NCBI GenBank assembly: GCA_900540235.1
Contig: UQEY01000022.1
Location: 1-32,552, forward strand
Length of the DNA: 32,552 nt
From: an uncultured Eubacteriales bacterium
GTDB lineage: Bacteria > Bacillota > Clostridia > Oscillospirales > Acutalibacteraceae
Direction: 5' to 3'
Of this stretch, positions 22,946-31,759 are shown piece by piece. The notes below the pieces were generated by a model that worked only from the letters and a program-made list of their open reading frames with translations, was not told where the DNA came from and searched no databases. A program made the position numbers and the translations under genes. Positions within the stretch are counted from its first letter, which is position 1, and each line of letters starts with the position of its first letter.

Positions 22946-23464
22946 TTACTGCTTTTCTTCCTTTTTCTTTGCTCGAAACGCCCAAAATTTATTGAGCACA
23001 AAGTTGAGAGGAATTGTAATTAACAAATTGAGTATCGGTGCAACATAGTCGTTAATATGGCAAATTGATGTAAAGAACCAAAGAAGAATGTTATGAAGCA
23101 CCAAACCTGTGCCCGCATAAGAAAGGAAAAGCTTGATAAAAGCCTGAACCGGTGAGCGCTGCTCCTGGTCTTCTTTCTTAAATACATAGCTGTTGTTCCA
23201 ATAAAAAGCATTTGCTACGCTCAAAATAAAGCCGATAACACTTGCCACATATTTATTAACATGAAGCGGAACAAGGATGTAATAAGTCGCATAGGAAATA
23301 ACTGTATTTGAAAGACCGACTAAACCGAACTTTACAAACTGAACAAAACCGTTCCACACTTCATCTTTAATTTCAATTTTTGTAATTTTAGTAAATACCT
23401 TGCGAAACCAGTCCATAATTGCACGAATTATGTGCCAGCACCACGCTGCAATTTTAATTAGCAT
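22946..23464 (-). CDS. GtrA-family membrane protein (first copy)
   Basis: This 172-aa protein has four transmembrane helices and the GtrA pattern: VQFVKFGLVGLSNTVISY, then SVANAFYWNNSYVF after helix 2, and ITIPLNFVLNKFWAF at the end. About 40 extra residues precede the first helix, including an amphipathic basic stretch. It likely flips the polyprenyl-phosphate sugar made by the GtrB-like protein at 21001-21996. It lies between the ThDP enzyme and the reductase, separated by 19 nt and 16 nt, which ties lipid-linked sugar export to synthesis of the unusual CDP-sugar. Confidence 0.87.
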   Translation of the reverse strand: MLIKIAAWCWHIIRAIMDWFRKVFTKITKIEIKDEVWNGFVQFVKFGLVGLSNTVISYATYYILVPLHVNKYVASVIGFILSVANAFYWNNSYVFKKEDQEQRSPVQAFIKLFLSYAGTGLVLHNILLWFFTSICHINDYVAPILNLLITIPLNFVLNKFWAFRAKKKEEKQ

Positions 23465-23483
23465 AAATTTAACCTACTTTTAT

Positions 23484-25319
23484 TTATTCACCCTCAAGAG
23501 GTTTAATATAAAGGTTTTCACGAAGTTCTTCACGAGATAAGAACGGAGCAAGGTCCTCAAGAGGAGGGCTTACGATTGTACCGTCATCAAGCCTTCTTGC
23601 ACTGCTCTTAGGCTCCCAAACCTGAGTAGTATCGGTAAAGATTTCGCAAAAAGCGAAGCCCGGCTGAGCAAGCACTTCGTCAACGACTTTCTTCATATCG
23701 TCGTTATTGTGAGCACTGTAATATGGGAAACCGAACGCTTCGGCAATTTTAGAAAATTCAGGGAATGAAAGGTCGTGAGATTCAGGACCGATACCTACCT
23801 TTGTGTGCTCACTGAAAATGTTTGACTGAGTAAGTCTGATAGAATGATAACCCTGATTGTTAATAAGGAAAAGTTTGATAGGGAGATTGTTTGTAACAAC
23901 AGTTTGAAGTTCCTGAAGGTTCATCATTATTGAACCGTCACCCTCAAGGCAAATAGTATCTTTCCTGCCGTCGGCAACGCAAAGACCGATAGCAGCCGGA
24001 AGACCGTAACCCATACTTGCAATAGCACTGTTGATGATAAATCTTGTGCCCTTTTTCATAGTATAATTTTGATGACCTACTACGCAGCAAGCGCCGTTAG
24101 AAACAGCGGTATAGCTGTCTTCAGGAAGCTGGTCGCTGAGATACTTAACAAAAGCAAAAACATTTGCAAATTCGCCGCCGTTGTTCCAGTGCCTGTCAAG
24201 AGTAACAGGGTATTTATGCTTCCAATTTTGGCAAATGTCGAGCCACTTTTGGTTGGTAAACACTTTTTCATCTGCAAGTTTATTAACACTTTGAAGGAAA
24301 TCTTTAGCGTCTGCCCAAATGCCTTTATCAACATGGAGCGTATGCTTCATCATTTCGCTCTTGTCGATGTCAACCATAATAACTTTTGCTTCTCTTGCCC
24401 AAGTGTCATAGCCGTAGCCGACCTGGCGAATAGAAATTCTTGTGCCGATTGCAACAACAAGGTCAGAGTTTTGAACCGCAAAGTTGCCCGGACGGTCGCC
24501 CATATTGCCGCCACGACCCACATAAAGAGGATGGTCATTTTCAATAAGGTCAACACTGTTCCAATAAGTTACGATAGGAACATTAAGCTTTTCAATAGCT
24601 TTTCTGAATTCATCGTATCCGCCTGAAAGACGAATACCGCCGCCTGCGTAAATAACAGGTCTTTCGGCATTTTTGATAGCGTCAAGTACATACTCAACCT
24701 CACTGTCTGCTACATGAGGCGGAAGAAGTGCGTCATCATCCGCAGGGTCATAACCTTTAAGGTCGTCTGTTTCAATAACAGTGCCCTGAATATCAACAGG
24801 AACATCGAGCCAAACAGGACCCGGTCTGCCGGTTGTTGCAAGGTGCCAAGCCTTTTCGCAAGCATAACGAATATCCATAGGGTCTTCAATCATAGTTGCG
24901 TACTTAGTCATAGCTTCAACAGACTTAACTATATCATATTCCTGGTCGCCGAGTGAGCGAAGATTAATTTCAGGATTTAAAGTTTTTGCATATCGTGAAG
25001 TAGTTGTATATTTTACCTGACCCGAAACAATAAACATAGGGATAGAATCAAGCCAACCGCCGCATACACCTGTAAGTGCGTTAATGCCGCCCGGTCCCGA
25101 TGTTACGCAAACAAGAGCAATCTTGTTTTCAAGTCTTGCATAAGCTTCTGCGGCAATGGCACAAGCCTGCTCGTGATGATTGTATGTTGTGTGCAAACCC
25201 TCTTGGTGACCGAATGCATCATTAAGGTGCATTGCACCGCCGCCAACTACCGAAAAAGCATCAGTTACACCGTGGTCAACAAGAAACTGCGCAATGTAGT
25301 TTGAAACTTTTATTTTCAT
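23484..25319 (-). CDS. ThDP-dependent enzyme of the acetolactate synthase fold, YerE-like candidate
   Basis: This 611-aa enzyme has the three-domain ThDP layout of acetohydroxyacid synthases: Pyr domain with catalytic Glu E50 (YNHHEQACAIAAEAY), a middle domain (about 195-345) that binds FAD in relatives, and a PP domain with GDGS at 460-463 and NN at 487-488. It shares the GPGGINALTG loop. It is encoded directly after CDP-glucose pathway genes rather than ilv genes, and no regulatory subunit is present. In yersiniose synthesis YerE, a FAD/ThDP enzyme of this fold, decarboxylates pyruvate and adds the two-carbon unit to C4 of CDP-3,6-dideoxy-4-keto-D-glucose. The same step is the best guess here. 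AAGGAG precedes the ATG. A catabolic acetolactate synthase is less likely. Confidence 0.82.
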   Translation of the reverse strand: MKIKVSNYIAQFLVDHGVTDAFSVVGGGAMHLNDAFGHQEGLHTTYNHHEQACAIAAEAYARLENKIALVCVTSGPGGINALTGVCGGWLDSIPMFIVSGQVKYTTTSRYAKTLNPEINLRSLGDQEYDIVKSVEAMTKYATMIEDPMDIRYACEKAWHLATTGRPGPVWLDVPVDIQGTVIETDDLKGYDPADDDALLPPHVADSEVEYVLDAIKNAERPVIYAGGGIRLSGGYDEFRKAIEKLNVPIVTYWNSVDLIENDHPLYVGRGGNMGDRPGNFAVQNSDLVVAIGTRISIRQVGYGYDTWAREAKVIMVDIDKSEMMKHTLHVDKGIWADAKDFLQSVNKLADEKVFTNQKWLDICQNWKHKYPVTLDRHWNNGGEFANVFAFVKYLSDQLPEDSYTAVSNGACCVVGHQNYTMKKGTRFIINSAIASMGYGLPAAIGLCVADGRKDTICLEGDGSIMMNLQELQTVVTNNLPIKLFLINNQGYHSIRLTQSNIFSEHTKVGIGPESHDLSFPEFSKIAEAFGFPYYSAHNNDDMKKVVDEVLAQPGFAFCEIFTDTTQVWEPKSSARRLDDGTIVSPPLEDLAPFLSREELRENLYIKPLEGE

Positions 25320-25415
25320 AATATTAATGTTCTCCTTATGTCATTTACGCCGAGATAATCAGACTGATTTTATCAAAGTCCAAAAAAATCTCCATTCACA
25401 AAAGCAAGCCTTACC

Positions 25416-25436
25416 CCTAAAATTCCGAATTTTAGG
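25416..25436. repeat. Perfect 21-bp palindrome between rfbH and the ThDP gene
   Basis: CCTAAAATTC-C-GAATTTTAGG is a perfect 10-bp inverted repeat around one base, within the 147-bp gap at 25320-25466, the widest gap in the operon. There is no T tract on the minus strand. It could be a small dispersed repeat, an operator or an mRNA-processing hairpin. I see no convincing promoter in the gap. Confidence 0.6.
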
Positions 25437-25466
25437 AGCAAAGCTGTGCTAAAAAATTATTAAAAA

Positions 25467-26804
25467 TTAAAGATTTACAGCCTCAATGATTGTTTTTGCC
25501 ATATAATCAATCATTTCGTCAGTCATACCCGGATATACGCCAATCCAGAAAGTATTGTTCATAATACTGTCTGTTACTGCAAGGTCGCCTACTACACGGT
25601 AACCCTTGCCTGATTTTCTCATTTCGTCAAATACAGGCTGCTTAACAATGTTACCTGCAAATAACATTCTTGTTTGTACGCCGTGGTCTTCACAGTACTG
25701 AACAACAGTGTTCTTTGATGTGCCCTCTTTGCAAGTGATAAGGAAGCCAAACCATGAAGGTGTACTGTTTTTAGCCGGTTCAGGAAGAATAAGCTTATCT
25801 GAAACTGCCTCAAGTGCCTTATGAAGTCTGTCAAAATTGTGGCGTCTTTTTTCAACAAATGAAGGGAACTTTTCAAGCTGAGCGCATCCTACCGCTGCCT
25901 GCATTTCAGTTGCCTTGAGGTTGAAACCGAAGTGTGAATATACATACTTGTGGTCATAACCGAGAGGAAGCTCGCCGTACTGCTTGTCAAAACGGTGACC
26001 GCAAAGGTTGTCCATACCCGATGGGCATACGCAGTCACGACCCCAGTCACGCATTGAACGGGCAATCTTGTTAAGAAGCGGGTCATTAGTGTAAACAGCG
26101 CCGCCTTCACCCATTGTCATATGGTGCGGTGGGTAGAAGCTTGATGTACCGATATCGCCGATAGTACCTGTAAACTTTTCTTCGCCGTCGATAACATACT
26201 TACTGCCGAGAGCGTCGCAGTTATCTTCAATAAGCCAAAGGTTATGCTTTGTACAGAAATCTTTAACAGCCTGAAGGTCAAAAGGATTGCCGAGTGTGTG
26301 AGCAATCATAACAGCCTTAGTTTTGTCGCTGAGTGCGTCTTCAAGCTGAGAAGCGTCAATATTATACTGAGGAATGGTTAAGTCAACAAATACAGGAACT
26401 GCACCGTACTGAATCATAGGAGCAACTGTTGTTGGGAAACCTGCTGCTACTGTGATAACTTCGTCGCCTCTGTTAATTCTTCTGTCACCAAGGAGAGGTG
26501 AAGTAAGAGTTGCAAAAGCAAGAAGGTTAGCAGATGAACCTGAGTTTACAAGTGAAACATACTTAACGCCGAGATATTTGCCGAAGTCCTTTTCAAACTT
26601 GTCACAATATCTGCCTGCTGTAAGCCAAAATTCAAGAGCCGAGTCAACAAGATTTGTCATTTCCTTATTGTCAAACACACGGCTTGCGTAAGGAATTCTG
26701 TCGCCCTCTTTGTATGGTGCTTTCTTCTTAAATGTGTCGCAGTATTCTGCAACCATATCGAGTATTTCTTTTTTTGCCTGTTCTTCTGTCTTATTCTCTA
26801 ACAT
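25467..26804 (-). CDS. rfbH: CDP-4-keto-6-deoxyglucose 3-dehydrase (RfbH/DdhC, E1)
   Basis: This 445-aa PMP- and [2Fe-2S]-dependent enzyme removes the C3 hydroxyl of CDP-4-keto-6-deoxyglucose, the key step to 3,6-dideoxyhexoses. It has the aminotransferase fold (N-S-G-S-S-A-N phosphate site at 87-93, D194 for the pyridine ring). The Schiff-base Lys is replaced by His-His at 227-228 (FYPPHHMTMGEGG), the hallmark of a dehydrase. The iron-sulfur ligands are C196, C258, C260 and C268 (C-x61-C-x-C-x7-C). Its partner reductase (DdhD/E3), which delivers electrons, is not in the window, so another ferredoxin reductase elsewhere must serve it. GGAGG lies upstream, and it begins 3 nt after rfbG. Confidence 0.94.
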   Translation of the reverse strand: MLENKTEEQAKKEILDMVAEYCDTFKKKAPYKEGDRIPYASRVFDNKEMTNLVDSALEFWLTAGRYCDKFEKDFGKYLGVKYVSLVNSGSSANLLAFATLTSPLLGDRRINRGDEVITVAAGFPTTVAPMIQYGAVPVFVDLTIPQYNIDASQLEDALSDKTKAVMIAHTLGNPFDLQAVKDFCTKHNLWLIEDNCDALGSKYVIDGEEKFTGTIGDIGTSSFYPPHHMTMGEGGAVYTNDPLLNKIARSMRDWGRDCVCPSGMDNLCGHRFDKQYGELPLGYDHKYVYSHFGFNLKATEMQAAVGCAQLEKFPSFVEKRRHNFDRLHKALEAVSDKLILPEPAKNSTPSWFGFLITCKEGTSKNTVVQYCEDHGVQTRMLFAGNIVKQPVFDEMRKSGKGYRVVGDLAVTDSIMNNTFWIGVYPGMTDEMIDYMAKTIIEAVNL

Positions 26805-26807
26805 TAA

Positions 26808-27866
26808 TCAGTCCTCCAAATTAAAAAATTCATTTATTTGTTTATCCATAATAGCAGAGATATCTCCGCCGTCAAAATATACCTTTGTCCATTCAACAAT
26901 CTTTTCAACTGCTTCTTCAACGCTCCAGCGAGGCTGCCAGCCGAAAACAGTCTTAACCTTAGTTGTGTCAAGGCGAAGGAAATTAGCTTCGTGAGGAGCA
27001 TTAGCTTCGCTCACATCTTTCCAGCTTGCGCCTTCACCCCAAAGGTTGCAGAAAAGAGTAACAAGCTCGCCTGTTGTTCTGCAGTCCTCATCATTAGGGC
27101 CTACATTGTAGTAACCCTCAAGCTCGTGGTTCTTATACTGAGCCTCAACAATCATAAGATAAATCTTGAGCGGTTCAAGCACATGCTGATAAGGTCTTGT
27201 TGAATTAGGGTTGCGAACAATAATAGTTTCGCCGTTTTCAACTGCTCTTACACAGTCAGGAATAATTCTGTCATTAGCAAAGTCACCGCCGCCGATAACA
27301 TTGCCTGCTCTTGAAGTTGAAACGGCAACACGACCGTCGGTAAAAAATGACTTCTTGTAGCTGTGAGTTACAAGTTCAGAGCACGACTTACTGTTTGAAT
27401 ACGGGTCATAACCGTCAAGAGGCATATCCTCAGTGAAAGCAACATTTGTTTCCTGATTTTCATATACCTTGTCGGTAGTTATGTTAAGAAACGACTTAAC
27501 GCAGTCAAAAAGCCTTACACATTCGCAAATATTAACAGTACCCATTACATTTGTTTCATAAGTGTATACAGGCATCTTGTAACTGTCACGAACGATAGGC
27601 TGCGCAGCGAGATGGAAAACAAGTTCCGGCTGTTCCTTTTCAAATACTTCTTTAAGCTTGTCAAGGTCACGAATATCTGCAATGTAAGATGTAATCTCAT
27701 TTTCAATACCCGAAAGCTTAAAAAGGCTCGGATTTGTAGGCGGGTCAAGAGAATAACCTACAACCTTTGCGCCGGCATTTGCAAGAATTTTGCAAAGCCA
27801 AGAACCTTTAAAACCGGTATGACCTGTTACAAGCACCTTTTTATCTTTATAAAATGATAAATCCAT
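26808..27866 (-). CDS. rfbG: CDP-glucose 4,6-dehydratase
   Basis: This 352-aa extended SDR converts CDP-D-glucose to CDP-4-keto-6-deoxy-D-glucose with internal hydride transfer by NAD. It shows TGHTGFKGSW (residues 14-23) for NAD, the T131-D132-K133 catalytic motif and Y156-x3-K160 (YSNSK). The RPYQHVLEPL stretch is specific to this family. I start at ATG 27866, 5 nt after the rfbF stop; the longer frame from 27908 would overlap rfbF and adds residues unlike the family. It precedes rfbH by 3 nt, so rfbF, rfbG and rfbH are one translation-coupled set. Confidence 0.94.
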   Translation of the reverse strand: MDLSFYKDKKVLVTGHTGFKGSWLCKILANAGAKVVGYSLDPPTNPSLFKLSGIENEITSYIADIRDLDKLKEVFEKEQPELVFHLAAQPIVRDSYKMPVYTYETNVMGTVNICECVRLFDCVKSFLNITTDKVYENQETNVAFTEDMPLDGYDPYSNSKSCSELVTHSYKKSFFTDGRVAVSTSRAGNVIGGGDFANDRIIPDCVRAVENGETIIVRNPNSTRPYQHVLEPLKIYLMIVEAQYKNHELEGYYNVGPNDEDCRTTGELVTLFCNLWGEGASWKDVSEANAPHEANFLRLDTTKVKTVFGWQPRWSVEEAVEKIVEWTKVYFDGGDISAIMDKQINEFFNLED

Positions 27867-27871
27867 TATTT

Positions 27872-28645
27872 TTACCAAACCTTCCACGGAGCTGTTTTGT
27901 TTGCCCACATTTCTTCAAGCTGCATTTTTTCTCTCAAAGTGTCCATAGGCTTCCAAAAACCGTTATGGATATAGGCGTCAAGTTCACCCATTGAAGCAAC
28001 TTTTTCAAGAGGTTCTTTTTCAAATACTGTTGAATCGCCATCGATATAATCAAAAATCTTAGGTTCAAGAACCATAAAGCCCGCATTGATACGGCTGCCG
28101 TCCATATCGCTCTTTTCTCTGAAAGAAGAAATAGTAAGGTCATCCTCAATACCGAGGCAACCGAAACGCTGACCAACAGAAACTGCAGTCATCGTTGCAA
28201 TATGACCGTGCTCTTTATGGAACTTAACAAGTTCGTCAATATTAACATCGGAAACACCGTCGCCGTAAGTAAGCATAAACGGCTCATCGCCCACATATTC
28301 CTGAATACGCTTAACTCTGCCGCCTGTCATTGTGTCAAGACCGGTATCAACAACCGTTACTTTCCAAGGCTCTGCATGTTCACTGTGAACAGTCATCTTG
28401 TTAGAAGCTGTAAAATCAAATGTAACATCTGAGCAATGGAGAAAATAGTTTGCAAAATATTCCTTGATTGCATATTGCTTATAACCTGCACAAATTACAA
28501 ATTCATTGTAGCCGTAGTAAGAATAAGTTTTCATAATATGCCAAAGAATAGGATAACCGCCAAGCTCAATCATAGGCTTCGGCTTGTTCTGACTTTCTTC
28601 GCTGATACGGGTACCGTATCCGCCTGCAAGAATTACTACTTTCAT
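27872..28645 (-). CDS. rfbF: Glucose-1-phosphate cytidylyltransferase
   Basis: This 257-aa nucleotidyltransferase makes CDP-glucose from CTP and glucose 1-phosphate, the committing step to CDP-linked dideoxy sugars. It shows the LAGGYGTRISEES loop (residues 6-18), KPKPMIELGG, the metal-binding YGDGVSD (127-133) and a C-terminal HNGFWKPMDTLREK, all typical of RfbF/AscA. It is the first gene of the operon with GGAGG upstream and a good promoter. Length equals the family norm (about 257). Confidence 0.96.
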   Translation of the reverse strand: MKVVILAGGYGTRISEESQNKPKPMIELGGYPILWHIMKTYSYYGYNEFVICAGYKQYAIKEYFANYFLHCSDVTFDFTASNKMTVHSEHAEPWKVTVVDTGLDTMTGGRVKRIQEYVGDEPFMLTYGDGVSDVNIDELVKFHKEHGHIATMTAVSVGQRFGCLGIEDDLTISSFREKSDMDGSRINAGFMVLEPKIFDYIDGDSTVFEKEPLEKVASMGELDAYIHNGFWKPMDTLREKMQLEEMWANKTAPWKVW

Positions 28646-28713
28646 TTCTAACCTCCGTTAAATATGTTGTTTGTTTAAAACATATAATTATTCATTAAGT
28701 ATCAGTTAAGCAA

Positions 28714-28742
28714 AGTATATCATACGCTACCTCTTTTTGCAA
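28714..28742 (-). promoter_or_regulatory. Promoter of the glycan operon
   Basis: On the minus strand TTGCAA (28737-28742) and an extended -10, TGATATACT with TATACT at 28714-28719, have a 17-bp spacer. A ~60-nt leader follows with ATATGTT/AACATAT arms (28663-28685) before the ribosome binding site of rfbF. No other clear promoter was seen until the operon end, so it may drive all 13 genes. Confidence 0.75.
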
Positions 28743-28794
28743 CAAAATTGTAACAAAAATTGCGATTTTATCATAATTGATACTGTTTTCAACA

Positions 28795-31500
28795 TTATTT
28801 TATCAGCAAATGTAATACTAAATATAATATAGGTATGGCGTAAATCAAAACAAAAGCAAGCGCAAACAAAACACAATAAAGCGCATATACGCCGCTGCAC
28901 AGAACCTTGCCGGCAAATTTATTTTTCTTTTCAAGCAAAAGTACAAGTGCAAAAACAATCATACTCGCCGCACTCACAACAAGTCCGCTTTTAAGCCCCG
29001 TCGGCATAAAATGCAATTCTGCTTTATTGCTTCCCTCGTCGAGTTCAACCGCACTGAAAACGCCGAGAACAGATTTAACCTCACTGCTTTTTCCGTTAAC
29101 CTTGCCGTTCCAACAGCCGTTATATTGAAGCGGCAAAAGCAAAACTTTTTGTTCAGCGTCTGCTTTTGCATCGACGCTTAAACTGTAATTTTCAGCTTTT
29201 GCATTTGATTTATAATTACACATATCGCAAACATTTTTAAGCTTATCAAGGCTCATAAGACCGACTTCGCAAGAAAAATATTTGTTTTCGTCCTCGTCGA
29301 GCGAAAGACCGTTCTTTCTGAAATCTTTTGCCTGCTCATACTTTCCTTCTTTAAACACAAGCTTAATTTCAACTTCATCTTCACCGAAAGAACCCAAACA
29401 GATAAGATTCCGATTAAATCTGCCCGGATATTTTGTTGCTTTTTCTCTGTCAATCGACGGAATTACAAGCTTTTTACCGTTAACATAAACCCGAACGCCC
29501 TGAGCGCCCTCCAACCTGAAATAAGCCACACTGTTTTGCTTTGATTTAAACGAATATATTTCTTCTTCTCCGTTTTTAGATTTAAGTTTAAGCTGAGCGT
29601 CACTGACGATATTTTCGTCGTCGCCGGATATTGCCGTGTAAAGTTCGTTGTTAAGTTTTTTCCAGTCGGCATTATCGTTTGTTATATTTAAAACTTTTTT
29701 GTCAACAACGATACCGTAAGGCAATGTGTAATTGCAACTGTAATAATTATATCCTTTTGACTTGCCGAGTTTGGTATATAATTCTTCGCTTTCTTTTTTT
29801 ACGGAAAGTACATTTTTCACTCCCAAAAGTGCGTCGGTAAATGCCGTGCCTCCGCTGTCGTGAAGCCTTGTGTATTCGCCGCTGTAGCCGAGAGAAATAA
29901 GCGATGACTGAATGTTGCCCGGAATCAAATGGGTCCAGTCGGCAATCGTTGCCTTGCCGATAACCGTGCCGTAATTGCAATTAAGAGTAGTGCCTATTGT
30001 TTTAATTCTGTCGGTTTTTGACTCGTCGATATCAAGTTTTTTCTTTATTGACTGAGAAGTAGAAATATATGCAGGGTTGTGCTCTTTTTCAAGCATATCC
30101 GTTTGCGCATAAGGAATAAATATTGATGTAAGCGCCATAGTTTCCGCCAAAATAAGCGAAAATGAAATTTTGTAATCAAATACCCTGTTTTTACCGCTGA
30201 AAATTACAATATAAATAAGCACGAGAAGCGGAAGAATGTATAAAACCGAATACTTAAAATCAAATTTTGCATCAAGTTTTTTAATTACCAGATAGCTGAG
30301 GATAAAAAGTGCAACCGACACGACAATATTTAAAATCGCAGTGGCAATATTTTTACCCGTTTTATCCTTAAAATCAAATTTGTTAAGCGAAAGGAATTTT
30401 GAATAATATCCCGCTGCCCAAATAAACGCAAAACTCAAAGCATAGCCCATTCGCATAGGGAAATATTTATAATCGCCGAGGTGCATAAGTGCATTTGCGC
30501 CCTCGCAAATAATAAGCACCGCCAAAAGCAAAATATTCAATGTAAAAAAGAGATTGATTTTCTTTTTATCTCTGTTTTTCGCAATGCCTAAAATAATTAT
30601 TGCAAGCGGCAAAGAAACGCAAAACAGCATCGACCACTTATCATCGCTCTTACAAAGCGTTGTTTTTGCTATTTCAAGATATTGTTTTACAATTTGTGAA
30701 AAATCAAAACCCGTTTCGGAAATAAACCTTTCGCTTGAAAGCGTTTGACTGAGTTTAGGAAAAAGAACTGCGGCAGATATACCGAAACCGAGCACGGTTG
30801 AAAGACCGAGTTCAAAACTTCTTCTTTTTCCGTCTTTTTTATCGCTCACAAAATTCAGATACAAAAAGCTCATAAAGAAAACATAGAGCATTAAAAGGAT
30901 AAAAACATAATATCCGCAAAGCACATTTAAAACCGTTAACAATATATACGGTATAACATTGCCTTTTTTCATAAGAGCGCACCAAGCGAGCATAAAGAGC
31001 GGAAACAAAAGCACCGTATCCTGCCAAGCATTGGTATAATACATAACGGAAAAGCCGCAAAACGCATAGCAAACAGACAAAAGAGTCGACATAAACGGTT
31101 TTGTTTTAGCTTCAATTCTTAAAAAAAGATTAGCGGTTAATGCACTGAGGCTGAAAGTCATAATCACATAAAGCCCCATAGCCTTGCCGACAAGCCTGCG
31201 AGGAATTACCAAGAGTGCGAGCCAAAAAACGGAAAGCGACGCATTTGCCGTATCGTTTACGCCGAGACCGGAATACCAATTAAACCAAAGCGATGTGTCT
31301 TTTGTGTGTAACGCATCCCAAATATGATAAAAATTAGGAATAATTCCCTGCGCCATATCATAGTATTCAACATTGCTTTTGCCAAACGGAAAAATTCCGT
31401 TTATTGCAAAAACAATCAAAAGTATAACAGCAGTCACGAGCGGAGCAAATATCAAACTGTAATTTTGCCTGACTGTTTTTAACATTGTTTTGTTTTTCAT
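28795..31500 (-). CDS. YfhO-family membrane protein, probable GT-C glycosyltransferase
   Basis: This 901-aa protein has 13-14 transmembrane helices. It matches the YfhO family by FPFGKSNVEYYDMAQG near residue 37, AWQDTVLLFPLFMLAW, and a C-terminal extracytoplasmic beta-rich region (about 600-840) ended by a last helix pair. YfhO and relatives in Bacillus and Listeria glycosylate lipoteichoic or wall teichoic acids with lipid-linked sugars. ATG 31500 is chosen with AAAGGTAG upstream; the longer frame runs into the promoter. It lies 150 bp upstream of the operon promoter on the same strand, and the gap shows no strong terminator, so partial read-through is possible. The sugar is unknown. Confidence 0.88.
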   Translation of the reverse strand: MKNKTMLKTVRQNYSLIFAPLVTAVILLIVFAINGIFPFGKSNVEYYDMAQGIIPNFYHIWDALHTKDTSLWFNWYSGLGVNDTANASLSVFWLALLVIPRRLVGKAMGLYVIMTFSLSALTANLFLRIEAKTKPFMSTLLSVCYAFCGFSVMYYTNAWQDTVLLFPLFMLAWCALMKKGNVIPYILLTVLNVLCGYYVFILLMLYVFFMSFLYLNFVSDKKDGKRRSFELGLSTVLGFGISAAVLFPKLSQTLSSERFISETGFDFSQIVKQYLEIAKTTLCKSDDKWSMLFCVSLPLAIIILGIAKNRDKKKINLFFTLNILLLAVLIICEGANALMHLGDYKYFPMRMGYALSFAFIWAAGYYSKFLSLNKFDFKDKTGKNIATAILNIVVSVALFILSYLVIKKLDAKFDFKYSVLYILPLLVLIYIVIFSGKNRVFDYKISFSLILAETMALTSIFIPYAQTDMLEKEHNPAYISTSQSIKKKLDIDESKTDRIKTIGTTLNCNYGTVIGKATIADWTHLIPGNIQSSLISLGYSGEYTRLHDSGGTAFTDALLGVKNVLSVKKESEELYTKLGKSKGYNYYSCNYTLPYGIVVDKKVLNITNDNADWKKLNNELYTAISGDDENIVSDAQLKLKSKNGEEEIYSFKSKQNSVAYFRLEGAQGVRVYVNGKKLVIPSIDREKATKYPGRFNRNLICLGSFGEDEVEIKLVFKEGKYEQAKDFRKNGLSLDEDENKYFSCEVGLMSLDKLKNVCDMCNYKSNAKAENYSLSVDAKADAEQKVLLLPLQYNGCWNGKVNGKSSEVKSVLGVFSAVELDEGSNKAELHFMPTGLKSGLVVSAASMIVFALVLLLEKKNKFAGKVLCSGVYALYCVLFALAFVLIYAIPILYLVLHLLIK

Positions 31501-31546
31501 AATTACTACCTTTAACCGATTTATAATACAAATTATTGTTGAAAAC

Positions 31547-31575
31547 AGTATAACACATATTGTCACGATTTAAAA
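31547..31575 (-). promoter_or_regulatory. Possible promoter of the YfhO gene
   Basis: On the minus strand an extended -10 TGTTATACT (TATACT at 31547-31552) is present. The -35 candidate (TTTTAA at 31570-31575) is poor, so recognition would depend on the extended -10. Confidence 0.4.
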
Positions 31576-31671
31576 GATTTATATTTTGTTAATATATTTT
31601 GTGCTTTGGCAAATTAGACGACACTACACCTTGCGTTGTTAAAAAAATATGTACATTTTTTCAAAAAACGC

Positions 31672-31700
31672 TTTACAAAACGGTTTGTCAATGTTATAAT
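31672..31700 (+). promoter_or_regulatory. Promoter of the surface protein gene
   Basis: TTTACA (31672-31677) and an extended -10, TGTTATAAT with TATAAT at 31695-31700, have a 17-bp spacer. The start codon is 59 bp further. It is a strong promoter by sequence. Confidence 0.75.
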
Positions 31701-31759
31701 TGAGCTAAATAATAGCGGATAAATTTTATTTCGTAATAAAAAGATGAGGTGCATTTTTT

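Noticed and set aside
23484..25319. IlvB-type acetolactate synthase for branched-chain amino acids
   Set aside because: No ilvN, ilvC or leu genes are nearby, and it sits inside a CDP-sugar operon. The fold alone does not support the biosynthetic role.
25416..25436. Rho-independent terminator between rfbH and the ThDP gene
   Set aside because: The palindrome is AT-rich with almost no loop, and no T tract follows on the transcribed strand.
25467..26804. PLP sugar aminotransferase (DegT/ArnB type)
   Set aside because: The fold is shared, but the Schiff-base Lys is replaced by His-His at 227-228 and the four iron-sulfur Cys ligands are present, which marks a dehydrase.
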